Shown: in pieces, positions 1 to 7,393 of the stretch
How the letters are laid out: every line of letters starts with the position of its first letter
How positions within the stretch are numbered: the first letter of the stretch is position 1
NCBI GenBank assembly: GCA_002319795.1
Contig: DCFU01000028.1
Coordinates: 1-64,000 of the forward strand
DNA length: 64,000 nucleotides
Reading direction: 5' to 3'
Source of the DNA: Megamonas sp. UBA1796
Lineage (GTDB): Bacteria; Bacillota; Negativicutes; Selenomonadales; Selenomonadaceae
The notes under the pieces: generated by a model
Databases searched by the model: none
What the model saw: only the letters and a program-made list of their open reading frames with translations
Told to the model about the DNA's origin: nothing
Position numbers and translations under genes: made by a program

Positions 1-41
1 GTCAAGCAGCAGAGCGTTCCTAATATGGAGGTTTTGCAAAG

Positions 42-185
42 GTGAGGAAGAAAAATTTTAAAGGTCGTTGTGAGAAACGTGTCATTGGAAAGTGCAAGAA
101 AGTGTGCAGGACATACGATGCGATTCAGTATGCTTATGCGGATATTCTGCAAGCAAATGATGAAGTAAAAGAAATCAGAAGCTAA
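42..185 (+). pseudogene. Truncated N-terminal fragment resembling a TnsA-like endonuclease
   Basis: A 47-residue reading frame starts at GTG with a good GGAGG 10 bases upstream and ends at TAA. It is rich in Lys, Arg and Cys (FKGRCEKR, KCKKVCRTYD) and then reads AIQYAYADILQ. From memory of the family, this resembles the first residues of short TnsA-N-domain proteins carried by Firmicutes transposons, which continue past the EIR motif where this frame stops. The assignment is an inference without alignment. The frame could instead be a genuine small protein. It lies at the head of a run of broken genes, so a relic is the simpler reading. Confidence 0.35.
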
Positions 186-189
186 GCAG

Positions 190-477
190 GTGACGAGCAT
201 AAGCACCCAGTTTCTTGATGTCTGTACTAAATTTAATAAAGGTGAGATCTTGCATGATGAACTAATCAGTGTTACGGTTGAAAAAGGGTTTAATAACGTT
301 ATGGATGCATTTCGCGTTGAAGCCGTAGCAATACGCATGCAGCAACAACTGTTAGATGATTGTGCGTTTTTTTATGCAGCACATTTAAAAATGTCTTTTG
401 TCATGAAGAAAAATGTTAAGGGATTTGAAGCGCATCCGTCTGACTATTATGAAATTACGTCTGCGTTAGATATTTAA
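190..477 (+). CDS. Hypothetical protein, 95 aa
   Basis: The frame opens at GTG four bases after the preceding stop, with only a weak purine-rich site in front, and ends at TAA. I do not recognise the family. The product is acidic to neutral, probably helical and cytosolic, with a central stretch AVAIRMQQQLLDDCAFFYAAHL and no signal peptide or membrane segment. It sits between a truncated fragment and damaged ABC genes, so it may itself be the surviving end of a longer gene. Codon use looks coding throughout. Existence as a translated gene is moderately supported; function is unknown. Confidence 0.4.
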   Translation: MTSISTQFLDVCTKFNKGEILHDELISVTVEKGFNNVMDAFRVEAVAIRMQQQLLDDCAFFYAAHLKMSFVMKKNVKGFEAHPSDYYEITSALDI

Positions 478-506
478 AGGGGATTGTACTTTTAGGAGAA
501 AAAACT

Positions 507-1275
507 ATGCAGGATATTTTGTTGGAAGTTAAAAACCTATCCGTTTTGTATGGAGAAAAAAATATTAAAAGATATAAATTTTATTTTACCTCGTGGTAAG
601 GTTTTAGCAGTAGTTGGTGAGTCAGGCAGTGGAAAAAGTACGTTGCTTAATACAATAACTGGGCTTTTAGGAAAAGTAGGAAAAGCTAGTGTTGGCAGTA
701 TACGGTTTAAAAATCGAGATTTACTTACATTACATGCCCGACAATGGCAAAGCATTCGGGGAAAAGAAATAGCTAGGGTTTATCAGGATTCGAGTGCAGC
801 TTTTTGTCCAATTCGAAAAATAGGGGAGCAGCTTTATGAAATGGTTCAAGCGCATGGAAAATGGTCTAGAGTAGAGCTGAAAGAACGGGCGGAGAAAATC
901 ATTAAAAAAATGAATTTGCCGGAGGGAATATTAGATGAATATCCTTTTTGCTTATCTGGCGGGATGGCGCAGCGCGTTGGCATTTTAGCAGCACTTTTGC
1001 TTAAACCAGATCTTCTTTTGGCCGATGAGCCTACTTCGGCCTTGGATACAGTTACACAGGTACAGGTAGTAGAAGAAATGATGAAACTGCAGGCTGAATA
1101 TGGTTTATCTATTTTGTTGGTTACGCATCAGTTGTCCATCGCACTTGTGATGGCGGATTATGTTGTTATTATGCAGCGGGGAAGAGTGGTCGAAGCAGGG
1201 TCGGTCCGTAGTGTTTTTGAATGTCCGCAGCATGCTTATACGAAAGAGCTTTTAGCAGCTGTGCTAAAGGAGTGA
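507..1275 (+). pseudogene. ABC transporter ATP-binding protein (DppD/OppD or nickel type), frameshifted near its start
   Basis: The best start is ATG 507 after TTAGGAG. It reads MQDILLEVKNLSVLYGEK, then leaves frame in a run of seven A at 556-562. The body continues in another frame from 550 with DINFILPRGK. One fewer A restores a continuous ATPase. The body has Walker A GESGSGKST, signature LSGGMAQR, Walker B LLLADEPT and the switch VTH, so the nucleotide-binding core is intact. Family knowledge: paired ATPases of this kind energise peptide, nickel or metallophore uptake. An internal start at 550 could still give a 241-residue protein lacking the first strand. No permease or binding-protein gene is visible in the window. 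Confidence 0.75.
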
Positions 1276-1284
1276 GCGATAGAA

Positions 1285-2062
1285 ATGGAACCGATCGTGG
1301 AAGTTCACGAGCTGCAAAAAAATTTAGCAGTAAAAAATCAGGCCTGACGCTATTACATAATATTTCTTTCTCAGTTATGCCAGGTGAATGTGTAGGGCTT
1401 ATAGGGCAAAGTGGTTCGGGAAAAAGCACACTGGCAAATGTAATTTCAGGATTGCTACCGATAAATGGTGGTAGTGTAAAGCTTTGTGGACAGGAAATTC
1501 TGTATGGTAATGCAAAGAGCCTGCAACAAGCATATTCATATATGCAGATGATTTTTCAGCAGTCCTATGAGTCATTTGATCCGAGAAGGACGATTGGCTG
1601 GAGTATTGGTGAAGGATTGAAAAATCAAGGTATTGATAAAAATTCATTAAAAGTAGAAATAAAGCGTTTATTGAGTGTAGTTGGTTTGGAAGATTCAATC
1701 AAAGAGCGATATCCACATGAAACAAGTGGGGGCGAATGCCAACGCGCAGCGATCGCACGCGCTTTAGCACGGAAGCCGGTATTTTTGATTTGTGATGAAA
1801 TTACGAGTGCACTGGATGCTTCGACGCAGATGAAAATTGTAGAGTTGATACAGTCTTTGTGTAATCAGTTCAATATCGCTTGTCTGTTTATTTCACATGA
1901 GTTATCGTTAATCAGAATCTTAAGTCAAAGAATGTTAGTGCTTCATGAAGGGGTTATCGTAGAAAGTGGATTGACAAAAACGGTTCTACAATCGCCTGTA
2001 TCGTTATGGACAAAAAACTGCTGCTTGCAGAGGCGTTTTTTAAGGAGGCTATGTTGACATAA
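1285..2062 (+). pseudogene. ABC transporter ATP-binding protein (DppF/OppF or nickel type), two frameshifts
   Basis: ATG 1285 gives MEPIVEVHELQK and then loses frame in the seven-A run 1316-1322; one more A restores SSKKSGLTLLHNISFS. The body carries Walker A GQSGSGKST, a signature region TSGGECQR, Walker B FLICDEIT and the switch SHE. A second loss occurs in the six-A run 2012-2017. One extra A there would give the tail KKLLLAEAFFKEAMLT ending at TAA 2060-2062, which overlaps the ATG of the methyltransferase gene. That overlap shows the original tail and the original operon. As it stands the frame runs out of phase to 2057. This is the partner of the ATPase gene upstream. Confidence 0.75.
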
Positions 2063-2806
2063 TGGAGATTTGTCATATTGAAAAATATTGGAGTCAGGAT
2101 GCAGCAAACTATGGGCGCATCATTGACGATGAATTAAATAGTTTCAGAAAAGAAGCTTGGAAGGTAATTTTTCAGCGGAATTTTCCCGGAAAGACGAAAC
2201 GGATTTTAGATCTTGGCTGTGGCCCAGGACTTTTTTTCTGTTTTATAAGCCGAAATGGGTTTTCAGGTTGTGGGTATAGATTGTGCAGACGGTATGTTGG
2301 AAATAGCAAAGAGGAATGCTGCTGATTGTGAGGCGCAACCGGTTTTTTTGAAAATGGACGGTGAAAAAATGGATTTTCCTAAAAATGAATTTGACGTCAT
2401 TGTTAGCAGGAATGTGACATGGACATTGCGTGAACCTAAAAAAGTTTATAAAGAATGTCAAAGAATTTTACGCCCCGGCGGGAAATTGCTTATTTTTGAT
2501 GCCAATTGGTATCATCATTTATATGATGATACGGTAGCAAGTCAAGTGAAAAAACGTTATGAAACATGTCTTTTGCAATACGGAGATGCCTTTGAAAGTG
2601 TAGAAGAGCTTCCTCAGGAATTTGATCCAGAAAAACTTCCTTTGAGTTCTGTTTATCATCCAACATGGGATGTTTCTGTTTTGCAAGCATTGGGTTATGT
2701 AGATGTTTTTACAAAAGAAAATATCTCTGAAACATTGTGGAATGCAAAAGAAAAACTTCTCTATGGAGAGTCTCCGTTGTTTTTCATTTCTGCAAATAAA
2801 AATTGA
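2062..2806 (+). pseudogene. Class I SAM-dependent methyltransferase, frameshift plus nonsense codon
   Basis: ATG 2062 overlaps the stop of the original upstream frame. The N-terminal part reads EKYWSQDAANYG and the SAM-binding motif I, ILDLGCGPG. The frame is then lost in the seven-T run 2231-2237. Removing one T gives GLFSVL followed by TAA 2246-2248 and AEMGFQ, so a second lesion, a stop where a leucine codon is expected, is present. The rest is coherent from ATG 2255: VVGIDCADGMLEIA, a DVIVSRNVTWTL segment and ILRPGGKLLIFD. Two independent lesions make this a true pseudogene. Similar methyltransferases sit beside metal or peptide ABC genes in anaerobic Firmicutes, but the substrate is unknown. 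Confidence 0.8.
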
Positions 2807-3209
2807 ATTACTAAATTTGTATATATGCCTGGTTTTTGAGGATGGCTATTAAAGATACAACTCATGCTGAAGTATCCATAAACGAAAGTCATGGAACTAG
2901 CCTGCTTATTGCTGTTTTGCATTTTATTATGATAAAAAAGTCAGGTGAAGTTCAGGATTCAAGAAGAATTTATTCTTGTTATTTTTGTGCAAAGTGTACA
3001 CTTCTTGAAGTTTTGCTGGTTTGTTTCTACTAACAAAACAGTAATAAAATCTAAAAGTTAGAAAAAATGTTACGTATATCGTAAAACAATATAGTTTTGG
3101 GCTGTTACTGACTTTTTGCAATTTTATTTTGAGCATTCTATATTTAAGAAAGATGCGAAGGCATCTAGTTAAATTTTTTGTTGTCAATGACAACGGAATG
3201 GAGAATGTT
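2807..3209 (+). other. Intergenic stretch without a supported gene
   Basis: AT-rich sequence between the methyltransferase relic and the Mop relic. A nominal 65-codon frame from 2836 lacks a ribosome site and family resemblance. One imperfect hairpin is visible, arms at 2958-2966 and 3001-3009 (TTCAAGAAG and CTTCTTGAA), with a long loop and no T-tract. I see nothing else I can support. Confidence 0.5.
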
Positions 3210-3626
3210 ATGAAGATTAGTGCTAGAAATCAGTTATTGGGCAAAATTGACTCTATTCAAGAAGGGGCTGTAAATGCAATTGTTACCCTGAATTTGGCTT
3301 GAGGCAATAAAGTGACTTCAACCATTTCCATGGCAGCAGTAAAAGAGCTTGAACTTGTTCCGGGGAAAGAAGTAACCGCTATAATTAAAGCCACAGAAGT
3401 AATGATTGGCATGGGGAAATTGAAACTCAGTGCGAGAAATCAGTTTGCTGGTAAAATTGTAAAAGTTACCGAAGGCGCAGTAAATGCAAGTGTAACTTTG
3501 AAGATGAATGGCGGGGATGAACTTACAGCGACTATTTCCATGGCGGCTGTAAAAGAGCTGGAACTTGTACCTGGCGTTGAAGCAAAAGCCGTTATTAAAG
3601 CTACATCTGTTATGCTAATGGGATGA
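3210..3626 (+). pseudogene. Molybdopterin-binding (Mop) protein with two Mop domains, in-frame TGA
   Basis: ATG 3210 follows GGAATGGAG. The frame reads two tandem Mop/TOBE-like repeats, each starting SARNQ and each containing TISMAAVKELELVPG. The first repeat is interrupted by TGA at 3300-3302. Comparison with the second repeat (VTLKMNGGDEL against VTLNLA-stop-GNKV) places the stop where glycine is expected, so a single GGA to TGA change explains it. Family knowledge: Mop proteins bind molybdate or tungstate oxyanions and serve storage or uptake. An in-frame restart at GTG 3312 could still make a 104-residue product with one full domain. A strong terminator lies about 125 bases downstream. 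Confidence 0.8.
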
Positions 3627-3750
3627 TTTTTGCTTTGGTAGCTGTTTTATTTACGAGATAACAACAGATGAATGCGTGTGCTTTTGCATAGAAGTGATGT
3701 GGAATAGCCGAGGTTTTGATGCTGGTAGGCTGTTTGACGAGAGTCGTGCA

Positions 3751-3777
3751 ACCATTTTTCAAATGGTCGGTTTTTTT
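3751..3777 (+). terminator. Rho-independent terminator after the Mop gene
   Basis: A perfect 7-bp stem (ACCATTT, 3751-3757, and AAATGGT, 3761-3767) with a three-base loop is followed by CGG and seven T (3771-3777). It faces the plus strand and closes the Mop transcription unit. Confidence 0.75.
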
Positions 3778-4166
3778 GTCATGGTTGTGCGAATGTAGTT
3801 ATATATTAAAAAAGAAGAAAAGGGCTTTGCTTGCGCATGGATAATAGTATATCAAAAATAGATATGCGAGGACGGGAAAATATTTGTGAAACAGTTGCAT
3901 ATTAAAAGTATAAGTGGTAAGGAACAGGCCGGAATGAGGTGATCGTGCGGAAGTGATTTCATCAGTATGAGCCTATAGTAGAAGCATCTATTACGATGAT
4001 TTAGCTAAGCATGCGGAGAAAAATTGTGTTAAAATGATTGAAAATATTGATTAAATAGGAAGAGTATGTTATTATTTAAATAGACGAATTTTTCTAAAAA
4101 ATAAAATAATTTACACGGAGTTATGTTTTGTTAAGGAAATTTAAAATTTAATGTGAGGTGGATTTT
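3778..4166 (+). other. Non-coding stretch with short coding-like remnants
   Basis: Roughly 390 bases without an intact gene. A 20-codon segment at about 3996-4055 reads YYDDLAKHAEKNCVKMIENID and stops at TAA, and an earlier piece after 3886 reads KQLHIKSISGKEQAGMR before a stop. Their composition resembles coding sequence, so the stretch may be the wreck of a small gene. I cannot name it. The last bases hold the ribosome site of the next gene. Confidence 0.35.
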
Positions 4167-4535
4167 ATGTCAAAAGAATATTTTGAAAAGGCAAAAGGCG
4201 TGGGGGTGTTGGCGACATCATCCGTATCAGGGGAAGTTAACATGGCCGTTTATGCGAAACCGCATTTTATGGAGGATGGCAGCGTAGCTTTTATTATGCG
4301 AAATCGCTTGACTTATGCGAATGTTATAGAAAACCCGCATGCATGTTATTTATTTAAAGAAGAAGGTGGTTTTGCCGGCAAACGTTTGTATTTGACAAAA
4401 ATTGCCGAGGAAAAGAATACAGAGCGGCTTTATGCGTTGCGTCGTCGCCTGTATGATGATGATCAATATGATCAGGAAGATCTGTTTTTGGTGCTTTTTC
4501 GCTTGGAACGCGAGCGTCCACTATTGAGTAAATAA
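4167..4535 (+). CDS. Pyridoxamine 5'-phosphate oxidase-like flavin split-barrel protein
   Basis: The chosen start is ATG 4167, six bases after GAGGTG; a GTG three codons upstream overlaps the ribosome site and is unlikely. The 122-residue product opens YFEKAKGVGVLATSSVSGEVNMAVYAKP-like, typical of the FMN-binding split barrel: a helix, then strands that contact flavin and substrate. It continues FIMRNRLTYANVIENPHACYLF. Family knowledge: such short proteins bind FMN, F420 or heme and act as general reductases; the exact substrate cannot be read from sequence. It is a single gene between terminators, intact within an otherwise decayed region, cytosolic, with no signal peptide. Confidence 0.75.
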   Translation: MSKEYFEKAKGVGVLATSSVSGEVNMAVYAKPHFMEDGSVAFIMRNRLTYANVIENPHACYLFKEEGGFAGKRLYLTKIAEEKNTERLYALRRRLYDDDQYDQEDLFLVLFRLERERPLLSK

Positions 4536-4562
4536 ATTTTTTGGCAAACAAATTTTACGGCG

Positions 4563-4610
4563 ATGGCTTATTTTTATTCTTGTTTGATAACAGGAATAGA
4601 AGTAAGCCAT
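4563..4610. terminator. Long inverted repeat, likely terminator
   Basis: Arms 4563-4579 and 4594-4610 pair over 17 bp with two G-U pairs and a 14-base loop. TTTGTTG follows on the plus strand. The position just after the split-barrel gene fits a transcription end. Confidence 0.6.
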
Positions 4611-4656
4611 TTTGTTGTATAAAAAAAATCGGATTGCTGAAAAAGATGTAAAATCC

Positions 4657-4685
4657 TTGTTGTTTCTGTTGGGCTGCGGTATAAT
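4657..4685 (+). promoter_or_regulatory. Sigma-70-type promoter for the diguanylate cyclase leader
   Basis: TTGTTG at 4657-4662 and a consensus TATAAT at 4680-4685 are separated by 17 bases. Transcription would start near 4692, about 150 bases before the cyclase gene, leaving a long structured leader. Confidence 0.65.
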
Positions 4686-4691
4686 TATTAA

Positions 4692-4806
4692 AATTGGGCT
4701 AGGGCTTTCGATAGGAAATGCCCGCTAGGCATTGGGAATGAAATCAGCAGGGAAAAAGATCGGGTTCTATGAAGGCCTTGCTTTGAGGAAGCGGGCTGCT
4801 TTTTTT
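4692..4806 (+). promoter_or_regulatory. Structured leader RNA with terminator ahead of the diguanylate cyclase (unassigned riboswitch-like element)
   Basis: Visible in the leader are a hairpin with arms GGGCTTTC (4702-4709) and GAAATGCCC (4715-4723), a second small hairpin CATT-GGG-AATG (4730-4740), a purine-rich linker, and a terminator-like hairpin (4774-4799) followed by seven T (4800-4806). The ribosome site and gene come right after. Promoter, aptamer-sized fold, terminator, gene is the layout of a transcription-attenuating riboswitch. The conserved core of the c-di-GMP-I, fluoride, guanidine, ZTP or THF classes is not apparent to me. It could also be a small RNA ending before the gene. 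Inference only. Confidence 0.45.
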
Positions 4807-4839
4807 ATGTGAGCGATATTGAAAAAAATATAGGGAGCG

Positions 4840-5982
4840 GTGATAGCTATTAATATGATGCTTATGATTCAGCTCGATGTTTTCATGATATTGTTGCTGG
4901 TAAGTATAGCGATACATGCTTGTGGTAAATTGGACAGAAGAGTTTTGGCGAATCGATTGTTTATCGATTTGATCTTGCTGACGATTAGCATTTTAACGCT
5001 GGAGATCTTGAGCGTTGTATTAAATTCGCCAGAGTTTATTGTTATGGCGAAGATCGTAAACACAGCAGGTTTTGCGATTGTGCCATTGTTACCGATTCTT
5101 GCAATGCTGTATGTACATAGAAAAGCTAATCCAAAACAAAAAATATCTGTAAAAAGGTTTAAATGGGTAATGGTGCCCTTTTTATTAAATGCGATTTTGG
5201 CTATAGGAAGTTGTCAGTTTGGCTGGATTTTTAGTGTGACGTATGAAAATTTATATACACGCGGACCGTTTTTTTTTATTTCTCCCTTGACGAGTTATTT
5301 TTATTATATGATACATTTTCTGGTTCTTTATAATAATCGGAATAAAATAAATCATGAAGAAATGACGGCGTTGAGTCTTTTTTCTTTTATTCCGGCCGTA
5401 TTGTCAGTTTTTCAGCTATACTATGTTATTTATTTAACAATTTGGAACAGTGTGGCAATTGCTGTTGCTATTAATTATATCTCTATTTTGCATGGGCTGT
5501 CTAAGCGCGATTTGTTGACTGGCTTGGGGAATCGTGTAGCTTATGATGAATATCTTAAAAATTTTAATGGAAAAAAACACATTGTCTTGGGAACCGTGAT
5601 CATGGATTTGGATAATTTTAAAAGAGTCAATGATGTTTTTGGGCACCAGGCCGGAGATCAGGCATTGAAGACGTTTGCCGGTCAATTAGAGTTGGTATTT
5701 AGAGGAAAAGGACTTGCTATCCGCTTAGGCGGGGATGAGTTTATTGTTTTATTGCAAGAAAATCAGCGGGTAGTCGTGGAAAAATACATTCAAAACTTAA
5801 AAAAAAGGCTCATGGACTACAATCAAAGTGGTGTGGTGCCGTATGATATTCAATTCAGCTATGGTATAGCAGTCTTCGATGCGTCTTGCCACAGCATCCA
5901 TGATTTTATTTGGGAAAGTGACAAGCTCATGTATCAGAATAAGCAAAATAAGCGCTGCCAGCGAGAAAGTGTATCGACATGA
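4840..5982 (+). CDS. Membrane-anchored diguanylate cyclase (GGDEF)
   Basis: Makes c-di-GMP from two GTP at the inner membrane. The first ~215 residues are a series of hydrophobic helices (about six or seven) with short loops and no known sensor name. The GGDEF domain begins RDLLTGLGNRVAYDEYL and has the catalytic motif RLGGDEF (GGDEF at residues 297-301 from the GTG start). The usual inhibitory RxxD site upstream reads RGKG, so product inhibition is probably absent. No EAL domain. The start is uncertain: GTG 4840 is only two bases from GGGAG, ATG 4855 is 17 away, and an ATT or ATA between them is possible. The gene follows the structured leader, which suggests control by premature termination. 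Confidence 0.85.
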   Translation: MIAINMMLMIQLDVFMILLLVSIAIHACGKLDRRVLANRLFIDLILLTISILTLEILSVVLNSPEFIVMAKIVNTAGFAIVPLLPILAMLYVHRKANPKQKISVKRFKWVMVPFLLNAILAIGSCQFGWIFSVTYENLYTRGPFFFISPLTSYFYYMIHFLVLYNNRNKINHEEMTALSLFSFIPAVLSVFQLYYVIYLTIWNSVAIAVAINYISILHGLSKRDLLTGLGNRVAYDEYLKNFNGKKHIVLGTVIMDLDNFKRVNDVFGHQAGDQALKTFAGQLELVFRGKGLAIRLGGDEFIVLLQENQRVVVEKYIQNLKKRLMDYNQSGVVPYDIQFSYGIAVFDASCHSIHDFIWESDKLMYQNKQNKRCQRESVST

Positions 5983-6071
5983 TCTAGCTGTAGTGCGGCA
6001 GGCGCTATGAAAACACATTTTAAAATAATAAAATGTGTAAAAAATGATGCAATGCAAGAGGAAGTATAGTA

Positions 6072-6925
6072 GTGGGGAATAAAGTGATACACGAGCTTGG
6101 GGAAGTAATGACGGCATGGGAGCGATCTTCTCAAGGTCAGCGTGGGTTAAAACAGTTAGCAAATTCGTACATATTGAAGAGGCAGTATAAAGAAGTCGTG
6201 GCGATAACCGAACGGATGTTGTTGATGGAGCCTCAAAACTATGAGGCTTTGTATTTGGCCGCGGCGGCATATAGTTATTTAAATAATGCGCAGAAGGCAT
6301 TTGAACTGGCCCAGCAGGTTGTTAAAATCAAGCCAGATTATATTGGGGCCTATATGTTTATGGCTTTTTATTATGGGAAAAAATCAATGCTGCGGGAAAA
6401 GATGGGGATGTTAGAAAAAGTCGTCTGCTTTGGTGAAAAACTTTATGGCGGTAGCTTTGAAAACGATTTGGTCAGTGAAGCTTGGCTGCAATTAGCTATT
6501 GTGCATCTGGCGTTGGGAAATATCAGCGCTTGTAAAAAAGCTTATTTAAAACGAGGGGTAACGGAAAAACGCCTTGCAAAAAAATGTAAGTCTTACAGTA
6601 GTTATTTGATGTGCAGTAATTATGATGTGGCTTTGTCCGACGTAGAAATGTTGGCAGAACATAAAAAATACAATGAATTTTTTGTTGACATAAAGCCGTA
6701 TCACCAAGTAAAATCGGGTTTTAAGAAAAAACTGCGTATAGGTTATATTTCACCGGATTTTTATGAACATGTGGTGATGTATTTTACCAAGCCGTTGTTA
6801 TGGGGTTATAATCCAAAAAAATTTGAAGTCTTCTGCTATCGTAAGGGGGAAAGCGATGAAAAAACAGCACAGCTTTGCAAGGCGCCAGAGTGGCGGGCAT
6901 AACTGGCAAAACCAGAGAGAATAAA
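6072..6925 (+). pseudogene. TPR plus SPINDLY/OGT-type glycosyltransferase, 3'-truncated
   Basis: GTG 6072 lies seven bases after GAGGAAG. The first ~200 residues are TPR-like helix pairs (YKEVVAITERMLLMEPQNYEALYLAAAAY-type repeats), followed by KKLRIGYISPDF and a histidine, the start of the family-41 O-GlcNAc-transferase-like catalytic part. The frame stops at TAA 6900-6902 just after PEWRA. In the next frame, ITGKTREN follows at 6899-6922, which matches how the family continues, so one base is missing near 6897. All downstream catalytic sequence is absent. Family knowledge: relatives glycosylate proteins such as flagellin or surface proteins. This copy cannot be active as an enzyme. Confidence 0.75.
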
Positions 6926-7040
6926 TAAAAATGTCCTTTACAGAATAAACGGCAGTACCCCGCGACACATAAAATGACTGTAAACTACTTCGGCATATAA
7001 GGTTTTTAAAGATCCGTGGCCGCAGTTTGGCCGCAAAATA

Positions 7041-7074
7041 GGAAAACCACAGGATTTTGTTCCTGTGGTTTTCC
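7041..7074. terminator. Strong hairpin terminator
   Basis: A perfect 14-bp stem (7041-7054 with 7061-7074) encloses a six-base loop and is followed on the plus strand by TTTG. It lies within the 490-base non-coding stretch (6926-7393) between the glycosyltransferase relic and the IolE-like gene. No gene is supported in that stretch. Confidence 0.65.
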
Positions 7075-7084
7075 TTTGTAAAAA

Positions 7085-7107
7085 AACCAGGTGATAGTCG
7101 CCTGGTT
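7085..7107 (-). terminator. Minus-strand terminator downstream of the IolE-like gene
   Basis: Stem AACCAGGTGA/TCGCCTGGTT (7085-7094, 7098-7107) with a three-base loop. On the minus strand it runs into a stretch of T (complement of the A run at 7078-7086). It lies about 290 bases past the stop of the IolE-like gene. Confidence 0.55.
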
Positions 7108-7168
7108 CCAGAAATCTTAAACGGTGCATTCTGATGTGCTAACCTGTAAATAAACCTGCCAGCGTAAA

Positions 7169-7213
7169 GATAAGGTATAATATTTTCTGCAAAATAAAAT
7201 ATCATACCTTATC
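7169..7213. repeat. 45-base interrupted palindrome
   Basis: Perfect outer arms GATAAGGTAT (7169-7178) and ATACCTTATC (7204-7213), a one-base mismatch, then an inner stem ATATTTT/AAAATAT and a loop near 7187-7195. No T-tract. It may be an operator, a processing stem, or the relic of a small non-autonomous mobile element beside the truncated glycosyltransferase. Confidence 0.5.
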
Positions 7214-7393
7214 ATGTGCATTACAACTGACGGGATCCATATTCTAATAACAAGGGATTAGTACCTTGTCCAATTAGTAAGGCTGCCTGAGTTATTATCA
7301 CTAAGTGTTACAGTTTTTGTTTGACGACTACACTTCAATATATCCATATATCTAAATAGAGCAAAATATAAAGTTGTGAGATTTTATATTTTG

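Noticed and set aside
556..2237. Programmed ribosomal frameshifting in the ABC and methyltransferase genes
   Set aside because: Four tracts with different required shifts plus a nonsense codon in adjacent genes fit decay far better than programmed recoding; no conserved stimulatory signal is visible.
2836..3033. 65-codon plus-strand frame after the methyltransferase relic
   Set aside because: No ribosome site, no recognisable motif, and low-complexity ending; coding potential is doubtful.
3300..3302. The TGA in the Mop gene as a selenocysteine codon
   Set aside because: The duplicated domain shows glycine at this position, one base change (GGA to TGA) explains it, and no insertion-element-like hairpin is obvious after it.
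4692..4806. c-di-GMP-I riboswitch ahead of the diguanylate cyclase
   Set aside because: The gene suggested it, but the conserved core and GNRA-receptor segments of that class are not recognisable in the leader.
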